Below, in pieces: positions 23,175 to 34,836 of a stretch of 64,000 nucleotides of DNA. The stretch comes from Aphrocallistes beatrix (taxonomy: Eukaryota; Porifera; Hexactinellida; Sceptrulophora; Aphrocallistidae): contig OY725499.1 in assembly GCA_963281255.1 (NCBI GenBank), positions 1,302,001 through 1,366,000 on the forward strand. Direction: 5' to 3'. The stretch's first letter is position 1. Each line of letters begins with the position of its first letter. The translations under genes and the position numbers were made by a program. The notes beneath the pieces are model-generated. The model saw only the letters and a program-made list of their open reading frames with translations, was not told the origin of the DNA and made no database searches.

Positions 23175-24050
23175 AAGTATATAGCGTCGTAGGTAATAAT
23201 TTGCCTCGTGGGAAGTCAAAAGATAGACACAGGACTGCTTTGTGCAAATATGAGTTGAACAGCGAAGTATCCTCTACTTAGCATTGGTAAAGTATGCATC
23301 TACTATCATTCCAAAAAGATTCAGAGGCAAAACTACGAGTCCAATAAGAAGCACCGAAAACGTCTGGATTAAAGGTAGAACCTTCGAAAATTGGTTATAA
23401 AATTGAGACAATTCACTGAGAATTAAGAAGAGAAATATATTTTTGTTAGTCGATAACTGCTCTGCTCATTCGAAGAGTTTCTTTGGCTAATGTACAACTT
23501 CAAAATACTACGAGCAGAATGTAACCCTGGATTTGAGTGTTTATAAAAAGTTGGAGTTCATTATTAAAGTAGGTTGAATTACAGGATTATGATACATGAA
23601 TTGTATTCAAAGTTTATGTGAAGTAGATATAGCGAAATCAATGACCCCACTAGGAGCAATTTACAATTCAAATGTGTCAAGGGATGCGATGGAGGAGAAG
23701 ACAATAGAAAAATGTATCTAGAAGGGTGGGTTCGCTGAAAACAATTTCAAGAAAATGAACCTTAAAAGGAGATATTGGATGATGTTTCTCTTCCATCCAA
23801 AATATGATATATATACTTGCCAACTGTCCCGTTTTTGGCGGGACGTCCCACTTTTTTCACTCTTCTATTGAGCTATTTTTACGAGTGTCCCGCTTTTACA
23901 TGAAATTTCCCCATTAAGTCCCGCTTTTTTAATTCTATGTATAGTACATTTCTATTGCGTCCCGCCATGTCCCGCCAAATTCAACGCTGAGTCCCGCTTT
24001 TATCATGGCTCAGGTTGGCATGTATATATATAACTTGAGAATTTTATCGA
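23175..24050. other. No gene seen; contains a short TGTCCCG-rich MITE
   Basis: Most of this stretch shows nothing. Between about 23817 and 24022 lies an element with inverted TGCCAAC tips and many GTCCCGC motifs; a similar, more decayed block is at 7069-7230. Confidence 0.5.
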
Positions 24051-24112
24051 AATAGATAATAATATCCAAAAAGTGGGAAGAGATGTTGAAGAAACTATAT
24101 ATTATTGTATAA

Positions 24113-25117
24113 AAGCGCGCTTCGCTTGCTTACGCTGCGCGGCTGGCGAACACAAAGTGTCCGCTGGGGGCGCCCTTCGGTTGCCTGTGGTCATCATTGA
24201 TTAATTATACGGGAGATTGCATCTCTAAATACGTCTGTCCTACTATTAGAATCGAAATGACACGAAAAATCACCAAATTTGTCAATTTTTAAAATTTTAT
24301 GCGTAATGATGAAGTCATAACAAAGTGAAGAGTCATCATTTTTGATGATAGTTGCATCATATGGGAGATTAAAATTTCAGCTTTCTATCGCTTAAAATGG
24401 CTGAGTTATAGTTGAAAAACTGAAATTTCTAATTATAAAAAAGGTGACAATGACGTCATAATTCCATGATGAGTCGACTTTTTCTTGAGCTCAGAGCTTA
24501 CTGGAGCCATAGCCAAAGACTCCGACATACCAAAATCAGCTTTCTGTGCCTGGCAGTTTCTTCAATCAATTCGTTACAGATATACACTGCCCTACCAAAA
24601 GTATTCGTACACCCTAATAATTCCCATACAGATTGTATAAATCGTATCTATTTTGGGAGTCAATATTAATAAATCAGTAATAGTTCGACTAAATTTGCCT
24701 CAAAATTAAAATTCTACACACTCGATTTACTCATTTTATAGTCTTTCAACTCAATTACTCTATTTTAAAGCTAAAATATTTCAACCCGTGACACTTAGTG
24801 CCACTAGCGCCATCATATATAGTGGCATCAATTTATGGTATGTGGCACAATGATTTAAATGTTCAAATATTTATGTTGGAAATAGAGTAATTGAGTTGAG
24901 AGACTATACAATGAGTAAATCGAGTGTGTAGAATATGAATTTTAAGCCAAATTTAGTCAAACTGTTACTGATTTATTAATATTGACTCCCAAAATAGATA
25001 CGATTTATACAATTTGTATGGGCATTATTGGGGTATACTAATACTTTTGGTAGGGCAGTGTATATATATATATACACATATACATACACATTAATCGAGT
25101 TTGAATAGTAAGGATAT
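24113..25117 (-). mobile_element. Non-autonomous Helitron with nested Tc1-like MITE
   Basis: On the minus strand it starts TCCTTACTATT, preceded by A, and ends in the GC-rich hairpin region (CAAGCGAAGCGCGC). It is interrupted by the MITE 24585-25060. It has the family core (TAACGAATTGATTGAAGAAA next to the 5' end, several TGACGTCA palindromes in the middle). No Rep/helicase gene. Confidence 0.8.
24585..25060. mobile_element. Tc1-like MITE (TACCAAAAGTATTCG family)
   Basis: Ends CACTGCCCTACCAAAAGTAT in inverted orientation on both sides with flanking TA. Nested in the Helitron at 24113-25117. Non-coding. Confidence 0.85.
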
Positions 25118-25775
25118 CCTTTCACTTAAGATTTTAATAGATATTCTATTTTCAATACTTTTTAGGATGCGACATAGGGGTATTTCGGGGCCTAGAGGGC
25201 CTAGAGAGTTTTGTACCCGAGAATAACCCAGTAATAGTTATAACTAACGAACCAATGGTCGGATTTGAACCTTTAAAAAACACAGAAAGAAACTTTTAGA
25301 TCTATTTTAAAGGGATATTGAAGGCTTTTCTTATAAATTTATGGGTTATATAAACTCCAAAGGGTCCAACCAATGTTTGAAGTCCGTATCATTAAAAAAT
25401 ACCAAATATGTAAAAACCAATTGAAAGATGCTTCAAAAACCCTCCAATTATCTTCAAATTTGAGAAGCGCGTCGCAAAACTTTAGGGGGAAAACTAAATG
25501 AAGTAAAATAGGTACCTTCTAACTAGCACGATAAGATGGTAGACCACTCAGTAATACAATGAAATCAATAACAACAAAATTTGGCGGGTTTTAAATATCA
25601 GGCACATTTTCTCGAAGGCGGTATCCTTAAAAGGAAATGAGTAATAGTTGCAGCATTCCCAGCCTTAATCAGGATTAAATTAATAAAACATGGGAAATTA
25701 TAAATGTTCGTTTCAAGGCGTCTTTACTCAAAATTCGTCAGATAATTTTATGCTGAAATTTGGCCAAAATCTCTA

Positions 25776-26324
25776 CACTCGCCTACCAGAATTATTCGTA
25801 CCTTCCAATATCCTCCACCCTAATAATTGTAACAAGCGCGCTTCGCTTGCTTGCGCTGCGCGGCTGGCGGACATACTTGTCCGCCGGAGGCTCCCTTCGG
25901 TCGCCTGGAGGTGACATTGGTTAATTATAAGGGAGATATCATCTCTAAATATGTCCATCTTAGTTTTAAAATCGATATCACTCTAAAAAACACAAAATTT
26001 GTCAATTTTTAAAATTTTGATGAGTAATGATGACGTCATAGTAAAGTGATGAGTCATCATTTTTTGATGATAGTTGCATGATATGTGAGACGTGTTACTA
26101 TACAGATTCTATTAAATTTTCAGCCTTCTATCTCCTATAATGGCTGAGTTATGCCCGGATAACTGTGTTGCTTAACTTTTAAAAATGTGACAATGACGTC
26201 ATAATTCCATGATGAGTCGACATTTTGCTCTGAACTCAGAACTTACTGGAGCCATAGCCAAAAGACTCCCACATGCCAAAAATCAGCCTTCTGCGCCCGG
26301 CAGTTTCTTCAATCAATTCGTTAC

Positions 26325-26405
<81 letters not shown>

Positions 26406-26725
26406 CATCGAGTTTTAATAGTAAGGATACTGGAGGCAATAATACGATCCCAAATTTTCAATCATATGCCACATATCAGGAATGAACAACAATATATATT
26501 GCCTTTAGTAGCAAAAGAAGAAAATTATTAAAGTCAAAGAAGATTAATCGTGTTTAGAGAATATTAAAAAATAATTAGAGAGTTTGAATACGAATTTAAT
26601 GCAAATTACGTGAATATGTTACTGATTAATGGGTTAAATGCTATTGATTCAATGAAAATACGATTATTATACGTGGATGCGAAAAATTAAATAATTGGGA
26701 GATACTAATAATTTGTTAGGGTGTC
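25776..26725. mobile_element. Tc1-like MITE, old, split by a Helitron
   Basis: The left tip CACTCGCCTACCAGAATTAT and the right end, TACTAATAATTTGTTAGGGT at about 26703-26722, are diverged versions of the 24585-25060 ends. The Helitron 25833-26427 lies between. No gene in the remainder. Confidence 0.6.
25833..26427 (-). mobile_element. Non-autonomous Helitron with long TA array
   Basis: Minus strand: A at 26428 (complement), then TCCTTACTATTAAAACTC; the 3' tip is CAAGCGAAGCGCGCTTG followed by T. A TA microsatellite of about 75 bp (26328-26402) sits just inside the 5' end. The open frames of repeated Tyr-Ile across it are artefacts. Confidence 0.85.
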
Positions 26726-26869
26726 TATGTCTCTGGATTCTGAACCGATTTTAAGTTATATAACTTGTTTGAATAGTCCTGTCCCTAAACACTTCCAGTT
26801 GGAATTTTAGAGTTAGCTGATTAAGCCATTTGTACCTTTTTTAATGTTTGTTTGTGTATATATATATAT

Positions 26870-27012
26870 ACAAACGTGCTTCGCTTGCTTGCGCTCCGCG
26901 GCTGGCGGACACTTTGTGTCCGCCGGAGGATCCCTTCGGTCGCCTGGGGTCACATTGGTCAATTATAAGGGAGATAGCATCACTAAATATGCCTATCTTA
27001 GTGATAATTATA
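26870..27012 (-). mobile_element. Helitron 3'-end fragment fused to gypsy sequence
   Basis: The Helitron tip (CAAACGTGCTTCGCTTGCTTG on the plus strand) and about 120 bp of family sequence end abruptly around ATCGAT at 27016-27021, where reverse-transcriptase coding sequence begins. ATCGAT occurs in both parents, so the join lies in a 6-bp microhomology. Confidence 0.7.
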
Positions 27013-27590
27013 ACCATCGATTTGCCGTAGATTACTGGGATCTCAACGATGTGACGAAGCGAGATACCTATCCGTTGCCGGATCCCCGAGATGTTTTCGA
27101 TCGTATGGGAGGAGCAACTGTATTCTCTACACTGGATGAGGCATCCGCATACTGGAGCGTGCTTGTGAAGGAAAAGCATAGGGAGTTCACTGCTTTTGTT
27201 TCAACGCGGGGCCATTTTGAATTCAACCGCATGCCTTTTGGATTGTCAAACTCACAGGCTACCTATCAGCGAGCGGTAGACCAGGCTCTACGAGGGTGTC
27301 CGAATGTACAGGCATTTGTTGATGACACATGTGTCCACTCGCCCAGTTTCGATACGCACCTGGAGCATTTGGATGAGGCTCAGTTGGCTATTCTAAAAAT
27401 TGAGGATGAAGAATGTGAGGATTGGGCTTTTGTGTGTACTGATTGCTGTATTGACGGAAAAGATATGCTACGTTGTATTTTAATGACTTCAAGTAACTGT
27501 TTACTCAACAACAAGGTCAAGAATATTACTTTTACCACCTCTTGTCCCAAAGATACTCAAAGGAAGATACTTAAACTTACCTCTAATTAA
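27006..27590 (+). pseudogene. Ty3/gypsy reverse-transcriptase piece fused in frame to P-type transposase C-terminus
   Basis: The open frame (from 26844) gives HRFAVDYWDLNDVTKRDTYP, then FSTLDEASAYWSVLV, MPFGLSNSQATYQRA and FVDDTCVHS: reverse-transcriptase motifs in family order, with FVDD as the active-site box of the palm domain. At about 27390 (HLDEAQL) it passes without a stop into EECEDWAFVCTDC, SSNCLLNNKVKNITF and KILKLTSN, which align to the C-terminal end of the P-type transposase at 33080-33282. The matching upstream part of the same reverse transcriptase lies inverted at 28362-28701. The chimera has no start of its own beyond Helitron sequence. I regard it as a by-product of rearrangement, not a working gene. 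Confidence 0.75.
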
Positions 27591-27813
27591 TATATGAATA
27601 TATATACACCTATATATTTATTTAGTATTCCTTGTCCGTCAACTAAATTATGCCAGCAGTCAGTAATATCATTATTGTGGGGTAGAGGATGTATAATTAC
27701 ACGATAGTAAATATATCAAAATGATATTGTGTTAAATTTCATTGTATTAAAAACTCGACTTTATCTTATCCCTGGTCTAAAGTAGTGAAATGGCCTGTAT
27801 GTAGTAGGCTATG
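27532..27813 (+). repeat. Left arm of 282-bp inverted repeat (P-type 3' end)
   Basis: From TACCACCTCTTGTCCC to the P-type tip GTAGTAGGCTATG. It is almost identical, in opposite orientation, to 28080-28361. Each arm holds the last codons of the transposase and the 3' non-coding end of a P-type element. Confidence 0.9.
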
Positions 27814-28050
27814 ACACATTCTCTTAAAATTTCAGCCTTTTATCACTGAAAATGGCTGAGTTATGGTTGAAAAACTGAAATTTCTAATTATAAAAAAAGT
27901 GACAATGACGTCATAATTCTATGGTGAGTCGACATTTTCGTCGGAGCTCAGAACTTACTGGAGCCATAGCTAAAAAACTCCCACATGCCAAAAATCAGCT
28001 TCCTGCGCCCGGCAGTTTCTTCAATCAATTCGTTAAGATATATATATATA
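27814..28050 (-). mobile_element. Helitron 5'-half fragment
   Basis: Family sequence from the region AAAATTTCAGCC to TTCTTCAATCAATTCGTTA and a TA run, without either exact tip. It forms the loop between the 282-bp inverted arms. Confidence 0.7.
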
Positions 28051-28361
28051 TACAGTCAACTCCGCTTAATAGGGTCATTCATAGCCTACTACATACAGGC
28101 CATTTCACTACTTTAGACCAAGGATAAGATAAAGTCGAGTTTTAATACAATGAAATTTAACACAATATCATTTTGATATATTTAATATCGTGTAATTATA
28201 CATCCTCTACCCCACAATAATGATATTACTGACTGCTGGCATAATTTAGTTGACGGACAAGGAATACTAAATAAATATATAGGTGTATATATATATTCAT
28301 ATATTAATTAGAGGTAAGTTTAAGTATCTTCCTTTGAGTATCTTTGGGACAAGAGGTGGTA

Positions 28362-29202
28362 GAAATCGATGGGTCCCGTCCTTTTTCTTCACTAAGATCA
28401 CTCGACTCGCCCAAGAGGAAGAAGAGGGACTTATGATCCCATTCTCGAGCATTTCATCCATCTGCTTGGATACTTCCGCCTCAATTTCCGGAGAAACACG
28501 CAACGGCTGGCTTCTGATCGGCCGCTCATCCAGAAGAGTGATAATGTGTTCCGCGGTTCCAATTTCGTGCGGGCTCTTCGGGTTCTCCGCGAAAACGTCT
28601 TTCCATCTCGACAGCACCTTGCGTATGGCTGTCTCTTCTCGCGGTGATAGTTTCGGGTTTATATCGAACCTGGCCTCCAAGCTATCTCCCTCCTTTCCCA
28701 TCTTTCGTGTTCTAGTGGTCGACCATCCCCCACATCTATCGCCACGCAGGCCGTACCACAGACCTCAAGCGCTGTCCGCCCTGCCCATACACTTGACTGT
28801 ACTTTGTGCTGTAAGGGATATTCATCTTTTGTATGGTGCATGTCCACCACCGAAGGATCCGCCCCCGTGTCCATTATTACATTGATGGGTTTGCCGTTCC
28901 ATTAAACTGGTACCACAACCGCCGTCTCATGTACAACACTATGCTGCGTCGTGGCCTGAAATACCCCTCTTCGACTTCGTGTATGTGGGCAATAGCGGAC
29001 CTCGTGTCCTCTTTCGCCACATTTCGCAGTGCCGTTCCGGGCATTGGGCCATAAAGTGCCTGTCCGAGTCGCAAATAAAGCACCGACCCTTCTTAGGGAA
29101 TTGGCTTGCCGGATACTTCCTTGTAGGTTCATCCCGCCTCCCCATTGCCCCTTTGCTGCGTGGCGCATCCTTATATGTATAGAAACAGTTGAGAGCTAAC
29201 AT
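28362..29202 (-). pseudogene. Ty3/gypsy gag-pol fragment (zinc knuckle, protease, RT N-terminus)
   Basis: On the minus strand, in order: a gag zinc knuckle CFICDSDRHFMAQC (CX2CX4HX4C) around 29090-29050; MDTGADPSVV near 28874, the aspartic protease active-site motif; then, after frame changes, KLSPREETAIRKVLSRWKDV and QMDEMLENGIISPSSSSW, ASRVILVKKKDGTHRF, the N-terminal part of a gypsy reverse transcriptase. It stops at THRF, exactly where the plus-strand piece at 27006 resumes (HRFAVDYW). Stops and frame changes make it non-functional. No LTR, integrase or envelope is visible nearby. Confidence 0.8.
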
Positions 29203-29276
29203 TCAAGAACAAATACAACGTAAAAGTAAAAAGGAACCATATAGCAGAGAAAGAAAATAGCCATAACATTGATATA

Positions 29277-29461
29277 CAGTCAGGGTCGCTTATTATGAAC
29301 CCGCTTAATATGAACATTCGTTTATTATGAACTAACATCCTGGTCCCATTTTCATTTTTTAGATAGGATTTGTATTGAATCGAGTCCGCTTAATATGAAG
29401 TATCTCTATTATGAACATATTTTTTAGTCCCCTGGTTGTTCACAATAAGCGACCCTGACTG
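29277..29461. mobile_element. Pogo-like MITE (GCTTATTATGAAC family)
   Basis: Ends CAGTCAGGGTCGCTTATTAT and, inverted, CAGTCAGGGTCGCTTATTGT, with TA on both sides; 185 bp, non-coding, nested inside the P-type element. Confidence 0.88.
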
Positions 29462-29809
29462 TATAATTTATAGGAACGTAGACTAGTTTCATATAGTTAT
29501 GCATCAAACTAATGATGAATTAGATTTGGATTATTTATTCATATTATGGGTGCGTAAGAAAAACCACTTTATCTTATCCCTGGTACCATGGAATATTGTT
29601 TAGTGAAAAGGCCTTATTGTAGTAGGCTATGGGTCATTGTTTAATCGGGTCAACCGCTTAATTGGGCCACTTTTGGCAGGACCAGAATAGCCTCAAAAAT
29701 AGAAGCTAATACAAAATATTTTCGGTTAATAGGGTCTCCGCGTTATCGGGGTAAAATGTCCTCTGACCGATGTGACCCTATTAAGCGGAGGCGACTGTAT
29801 ATATATGTA

Positions 29810-30060
29810 TATATATCTGTAACGAATTGATTGAAGAAACTGCCATGCACAGAAAGCTGATTTTTGGCATTGGGAGTATTTTGGCTATGGCTCCACTAAG
29901 TTCTGAGCTCAGACGAAGATGTCCACTCATCATGGAATTATAACGTCTTTGTCACATTTTTTATAATTAGAAATTTCTGTTTTTCGACCATAACTCAGCC
30001 ATTTAAAGTGATAGAAGGCTGAAATTTTAATAGACTGTGTATATTAATATATCTCATCGT
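29810..30060 (+). mobile_element. Helitron 5'-half fragment
   Basis: From ATATCTGTAACGAATTGATT to TTTTAATAGACTGTGTATAT the family sequence is present. The outer 5' tip is lost in a TA run and the 3' half is missing where the P-type element begins. Confidence 0.7.
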
Positions 30061-30067
30061 GACCTAC

Positions 30068-33000
30068 GTTATAATAAGGCCTATTCACTGGACTTTGGAT
30101 TTGTACCATGGATATTTTCGAAGGCCATTTTGTTAATTACCCATAATCTTGAAAATTTCCTTAAATGGTAATTAGCAATGCATTTCCTCATACAACAATA
30201 GCTATATTATATTATAAAATATTCTAAATTAGTTAAATGTTTCCATTGTGCTGGCGTATATGGCTAGAGAATATTATTATTTTCATTACGTATATTTTTT
30301 CTCCCAGTCAATTGATTTTTAAAAATATTTTTTATATTTTATGAGTTTAGATTATTAAACAACTTGATCACTCAAGTATTTGATACCTATATTGTTTTAT
30401 TGGCTTATAAGTAATGCCCAACAAGTGTTCTGCACCAGGATGCCGAAGCAACTATGCAGGAGAATCTTATACTCCAGTTTTCAAACTCCCGACTTGTCCA
30501 CCTGACTTGGTCAATCAGTGATTGCGAGCACTCTCCAGATAAGGTATTGAAGACCTGAAGAACATATATGTCTGTGCGAAACATTTTCTTCCCGAAGACA
30601 TCGAGACCAATTTCTCAATACCTCAACTGGAAGGATCCGTTTTGGAAATTCAGTGAACTATTCCCAAATTACGTAAAAACGCAATCCCCAGAGTCCTCCC
30701 TAACTGTCCCAGTTACTTATCTTCATCTTCACATTCTAAACCACAGCGATTAGACCGTTCATCCCCGCGGATGATAAGCTATTCTTTATAGCTGTAGAAC
30801 AGAGTTTAGGAGAATTTCGGCTTGAAGAAGAACAATATAAAGTAACCACGCTAAAAGAATTAGTGTCTAAACGAAAACCATTCGATTTGCCTAAACAGTG
30901 GACTAGTTGGTCCACCGATGCTACAAGTCTACATTTCATCAAGCCCTGTATCATGAACAACAGTATTTTTATTGCTCGTTCGTTAACAATAACTGATACA
31001 CTACACACTATTGGATATGTCGTGATGGTCAAAACATTTTGCTATCCTTACCTACTATCAACGACATACGGCACATTGATATTTTATTGGAAGAACTTGA
31101 TCAATCATCTACCACCGCCAAGTCTTCAGATATCTTTCTAGAACTCGCTAATGCTTCGTTCCAACACCATGTTAATGAAGCAACCAGACACATACGACGC
31201 GCTATTGAGTTGCTCATTGCTTCACCAGATAATGATTCGACTGATCAGCTACATGAATATTTAGTACGTCTTCAATTCATCCTATGTCAATTGGAAAATT
31301 CATTAATATCCAATACTCGTAAGTATGATATTGAAACTCTTATTGTTGCACTTAAATATCAACTTCTATCACCAATTGGTTATAACTTTCTACAATCCCT
31401 AGACTGTCTCTCTCTTCCACATCATTCCACACTTAATCGCCTGTACTCCAATTTTACAACTATCTCAAACAATCTACTAAAGAATTCAACAATTGGGAAC
31501 GTAATGTTATAATTCAAATAGATGAAATTCATGTTAAGTCAACTTTTACATATAAAGGTGGTCGGATATTGGGGTCTTCATTGAATCCTAATGACCCTGC
31601 TAAAACAGTTTTCGCTTTCATGGTCTCTAGTTTGTCTAGAAAATGGTCAACGATTGTTCGCTTACTTCCTTGTACAAACTCCTCGGCTACCGAACTCCTC
31701 CCTACAATTAAATCTGTCATTGAAGATGTTGAGTCGTGTGGACTTTTCGTCCAAGTCCTGTGTACGGATATCCAATGAATGTGAATATTTTTAAATTATT
31801 TTCGCCAACGCATACCTTGCACCCTATTGTTCCCCATCCAAATGATGCCAACCGACCTCTGTTTTCGTTATTTGATTTCGTTGATATTATCAAGTCTGTG
31901 CGTAACAACTGGCTAAACCAGAAGGACTACAATAAAACATTTATCTATCCTAACTTTGAGGACTTTTGTATTACAAACAGTGCAATCCTTGAAAATGTTC
32001 AACTTCTATATAAAGACGACCAGCACTCGGTTGCCAAATTAGCCCCAAAATTGACTTCTAAATCTTGCTGGCCCTCAACCTTTGAACGGCAAAATGTTAA
32101 TTTAACTCTAAGAATATTTGATGATTCTACAGCTGCTGCTTTAAACCTTGTGCATCTATCACGACAAATCTCAACCAACTCTCAAACAGCAGACTTTATC
32201 TCGACTATATGTAAAGTATGGAAAATTTTCAATATCAATACTCATAAAGGTATACCAATAAAGGTATTCTATTAAAGGACGATTTTTCTAAGCCGTTATC
32301 TTCCAACGATCCTAGATTCAGTTTTCTCGAACGTGTTATTAAATGGACCGAATGTTGGAAGGCTCTTCCTTCAAAAAATGGAAAACTAAGCTCCCAAACA
32401 TTCACAAGTTTCCGCCATTCTTGTATTGCACTATCTTTGATTGTAAACCATCTTACCCAAAATTGCGGTTTTTCATATGTTATTTCCTCATTTTTGCAAA
32501 ACGACCCCCTTTAACATCACTTTGGAATCTACAGAATGGTGTCAGGTGCTCAATACCATGTAAGCTTTTGTCAGATATTGGAAACCGAACGTAGATTGAA
32601 GTCATTGAGTATTCTTAAATTAAATTCAAGAAAAAGTGACAAGGATAAAACATCGTTGAAGGAATTTTTAGACACATGTTCACCCTCTTGTTACACCGAG
32701 TCTATTTCTTCTTTAAATCTTGACAACTATATGACAACTATCCAAGATTATTCAGAAATTGAATTACATCCGCCAATTCTTCAGGCATTATCTTTTATAG
32801 CAGGGTATGCCGTACACGTGTATTACAAGCATTCTAAAAAGTGCACAACCTGTCTCTCCCTCCTCACAGAAATAAAAGATATGGAATTTGAGGAACCATC
32901 TGACTCGAAATATAAACTTATTCAAATTATCGATCGAGGTTCACTCAAATGGCCTAGCAACTCTGTCATCGAAGCTATTGTCACAGTGTGGAAAGTTATT

Positions 33001-33300
33001 TCATCGATCGAGAACAACCTAACCTTAATGGATAATTTTATGACTGGACCTTCAAGGAGTATATTAGTGAGCTTGTCAACTACCATAATAGAAAACGAAT
33101 ATGCAGAGTTCTGGAGAGGAGTATGTAAATATTGTGGTATACTCAGATGGAATATATTAGCCAAACTGCTAACTTCTACTTCTAACTGCATCCTTTCTAA
33201 TAAAGTTAAAAACTTGAATGCCCTAGTACAAGCAGATAAGACAGACAATACTAGAAAGTTAAAGAAATTGAAACCTAACTAAGTCTTGTCTTCATCCACC
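30068..33300 (+). mobile_element. P-type (THAP9-like) element, main coding copy
   Basis: The 5' tip is degraded (TAATAAGGCCTATTCACTGG near 30074, compare AATAAGGCCTTTTCACT in the tip at 29631). The right tip was not found; a Helitron fragment begins about 180 bp after the coding end. The transposase is described next. Confidence 0.7.
30411..33282 (+). pseudogene. P-type (THAP9-like) transposase, multiply broken
   Basis: The ATG at 30411 opens a THAP zinc finger: MPNKCSAPGCRSNYAG, FKLPTCPPDL, then VCAKHFLPEDIE (the C2CH ligands in order), with stops in between. Further along, in changing frames, are VSKRKPFDLPKQWTS; the block HSTLNRLYSNF; IDEIHVKSTFTYKGGRILGS, where the first catalytic Asp of the RNase-H core is expected; PHPNDANRPLFSLFDFVDII and IKSVRNNWLNQK, matching the conserved P/THAP9 GTP-binding insertion border; LAPKLTSKSCWPSTFERQ; and a last long frame (32536-33282) ending KLKKLKPN. 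P transposases cut and join DNA using GTP as cofactor. At least four frame breaks rule out a working enzyme. Layout and order are those of a full-length member. Confidence 0.85.
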
Positions 33301-33477
33301 TTTCTACATAGATTACATTCCAGAATTACATAGTAGTATCTATTTTAGCAAATGCAATTTCACTTATTAAAATGCATTTATTTTATTGCTAATGATATAA
33401 CTACACATTGATTCGTCTATTTTTAATAATATTTGCAATATTACAAATAAACTTTTCTACTATATTGAAATATCAAT

Positions 33478-33704
33478 GGCCTGATGACTCATCACTCTGT
33501 TATGACGTCATCATTACACACCAAAAACTTTAAAAATTGACAAATTTGATGATTTTTCGTGCGATATTGATTATAACAGTAGAACAGGCGTTAGGGATTT
33601 TTTCACCCATAATTAATGAATGTGACCCGAGGCGACCGAAGGGAGCTTCCGGCGGACACAAAGTGTCCGCAAGCCGCGCAGCGCAAGCAAGCGAAGCGCG
33701 CTTG
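33478..33704 (+). mobile_element. Helitron 3'-half fragment
   Basis: Starts within the TGATGACTCATCACT block and ends at the GC-rich tip AAGCGAAGCGCGCTTG, followed by T. The 5' half is absent. Confidence 0.75.
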
Positions 33705-33771
33705 TTGGAATGAAAATTCAATGCTGAACACAAATTCCATAATAAATCGGTATCAAAAGTAAAGGTTAATC

Positions 33772-34313
33772 CTTACTATTAAAACTCGATTATTGTATAT
33801 TTATATATACAGTATATATCTGTAACGAATTGATTGAAGAAACTGCAGGGCGCAGAAGGCTGATTTTTGGCATGCGGGAGTCTTTTGGCTATGGCTCCAG
33901 TAAGTTCTGAGTTCAGAGCAAAATGTCGACTCATCATGGAATTATGACGTAATTGTCACATTTATAAAAGTTAAGCAACACAGTTATTCGGGCATAACTC
34001 AGCCATTATAGGAGATAGAAGGCTGAAATTTTAATAGAATCTGTATACTAACACGTCTCACATATGATGCAACTATTATCAAAAAATGATGACTCATTAC
34101 TTTGTTATGACGTCATCATTACGCATCAAAAATTTTAAAATTGACAAATTTGGTGATTTTTCGAGTCAAATTGATTTTAACACTAAGATGTACATATTTA
34201 GAGATGTTATCACCCTTATAATTAATCAATGTGACCCAGGCAACCGAAGGGAGCCTCCGGCGCACACGAGGTGTCAGCCAGCCGCGCAGCGCAAGCAAGC
34301 GAAGCGCGCTTGT
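33772..34313 (+). mobile_element. Non-autonomous Helitron
   Basis: 5' tip TCCTTACTATTAAAACTC, preceded by A; then TGTAACGAATTGATTGAAGA; middle part with TGACGTCATCATTACGCATC palindromes; 3' tip CAAGCAAGCGAAGCGCGCTTG at about 34313, followed by T. No protein. A second unit follows directly. Confidence 0.85.
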
Positions 34314-34836
34314 ATATATATATGTACGTATATATATATATATCTGTAACGAATTGATTGAAGAAACTGCCGGTCATACAATGCTGATTTTTGGCATCTG
34401 GGAGTCTTTTGGCTATGGCTCCAGTAAGTTCTGAGCTCAGAGCAAAATGTCGACTCATCATGGAATTATGACGTCAGTCACATTTTTAAAAGTTAAGCAA
34501 CACAGTTATTCGGGCATAACTCAGCCATTATAGGAGATAGAAGGCTGAAATTTTAATAGAATCTGTATACTAACACGTCTCACATATGATGCAACTATTA
34601 TCAAATAATGATGACTCATCACTTTGCAATGACGTCATCATTACTCATCAAAATTTTAAAATTTGACAAATTTGGTGTTTTTTCGTGTGATATCGATATT
34701 TAAACTAAGATGGACAAATTTAGAGATGATATCTCCCTTATAATTAACCAATGTCACCTCCAGGCGACCGAAGGGAGCCTCTGGCGGACATGAAGTGTCC
34801 GCCAGCCGCGCAGCGCTAGCAAGCGAAGCGCGCTTT
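34314..34836 (+). mobile_element. Non-autonomous Helitron, second unit of a tandem pair
   Basis: Begins without the outer 5' tip: a TA run follows the previous unit's 3' tip and leads straight into ATCTGTAACGAATTGATTG. Ends with AAGCGAAGCGCGCTT at 34836. Confidence 0.8.

Larger units (their letters stand above)
24051..25629 (-). mobile_element. TTAA-ended element fragment hosting a Helitron
   Basis: The right tip (CGAAGGCGGTATCCTTAA, ending 25629) and about 510 bp of family sequence lie right of the Helitron. Left of it, GAGATGTTGAAGAAACTATA (24080-24099) matches the continuation seen in other copies. The part further left is missing. Confidence 0.7.
28080..29631 (-). mobile_element. P-type element carrying gypsy sequence
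   Basis: Tips CATAGCCTACTACATACAGG (28080) and, inverted, CATAGCCTACTACAATAAGG (29631), flanked by a 7-8 bp duplication (G)GGTCATT. P-type sequence forms only the two ends; the middle is a minus-strand Ty3/gypsy segment and a pogo-like MITE (29277-29461). Confidence 0.75.
28053..29797. mobile_element. Pogo-like MITE hosting a P-type element
   Basis: Ends CAGTCAACTCCGCTTAATAG and, inverted, CAGTCGCCTCCGCTTAATAG, with TA on both sides. The insertion at 28080-29630 splits it; the intact relative at 4272-4427 shows the continuous sequence. Confidence 0.82.

Noticed and set aside
26209-26439. Open frames of repeated Tyr-Ile on both strands
   Set aside because: They are translations of a TA microsatellite inside a Helitron.
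26848-27030. Proteins reading ARLADTLCPPE and similar in many places (24.1, 25.8, 33.6, 45.4, 51.1, 55.1 kb)
   Set aside because: All are the GC-rich 3' tip of the non-autonomous Helitron translated in various frames.
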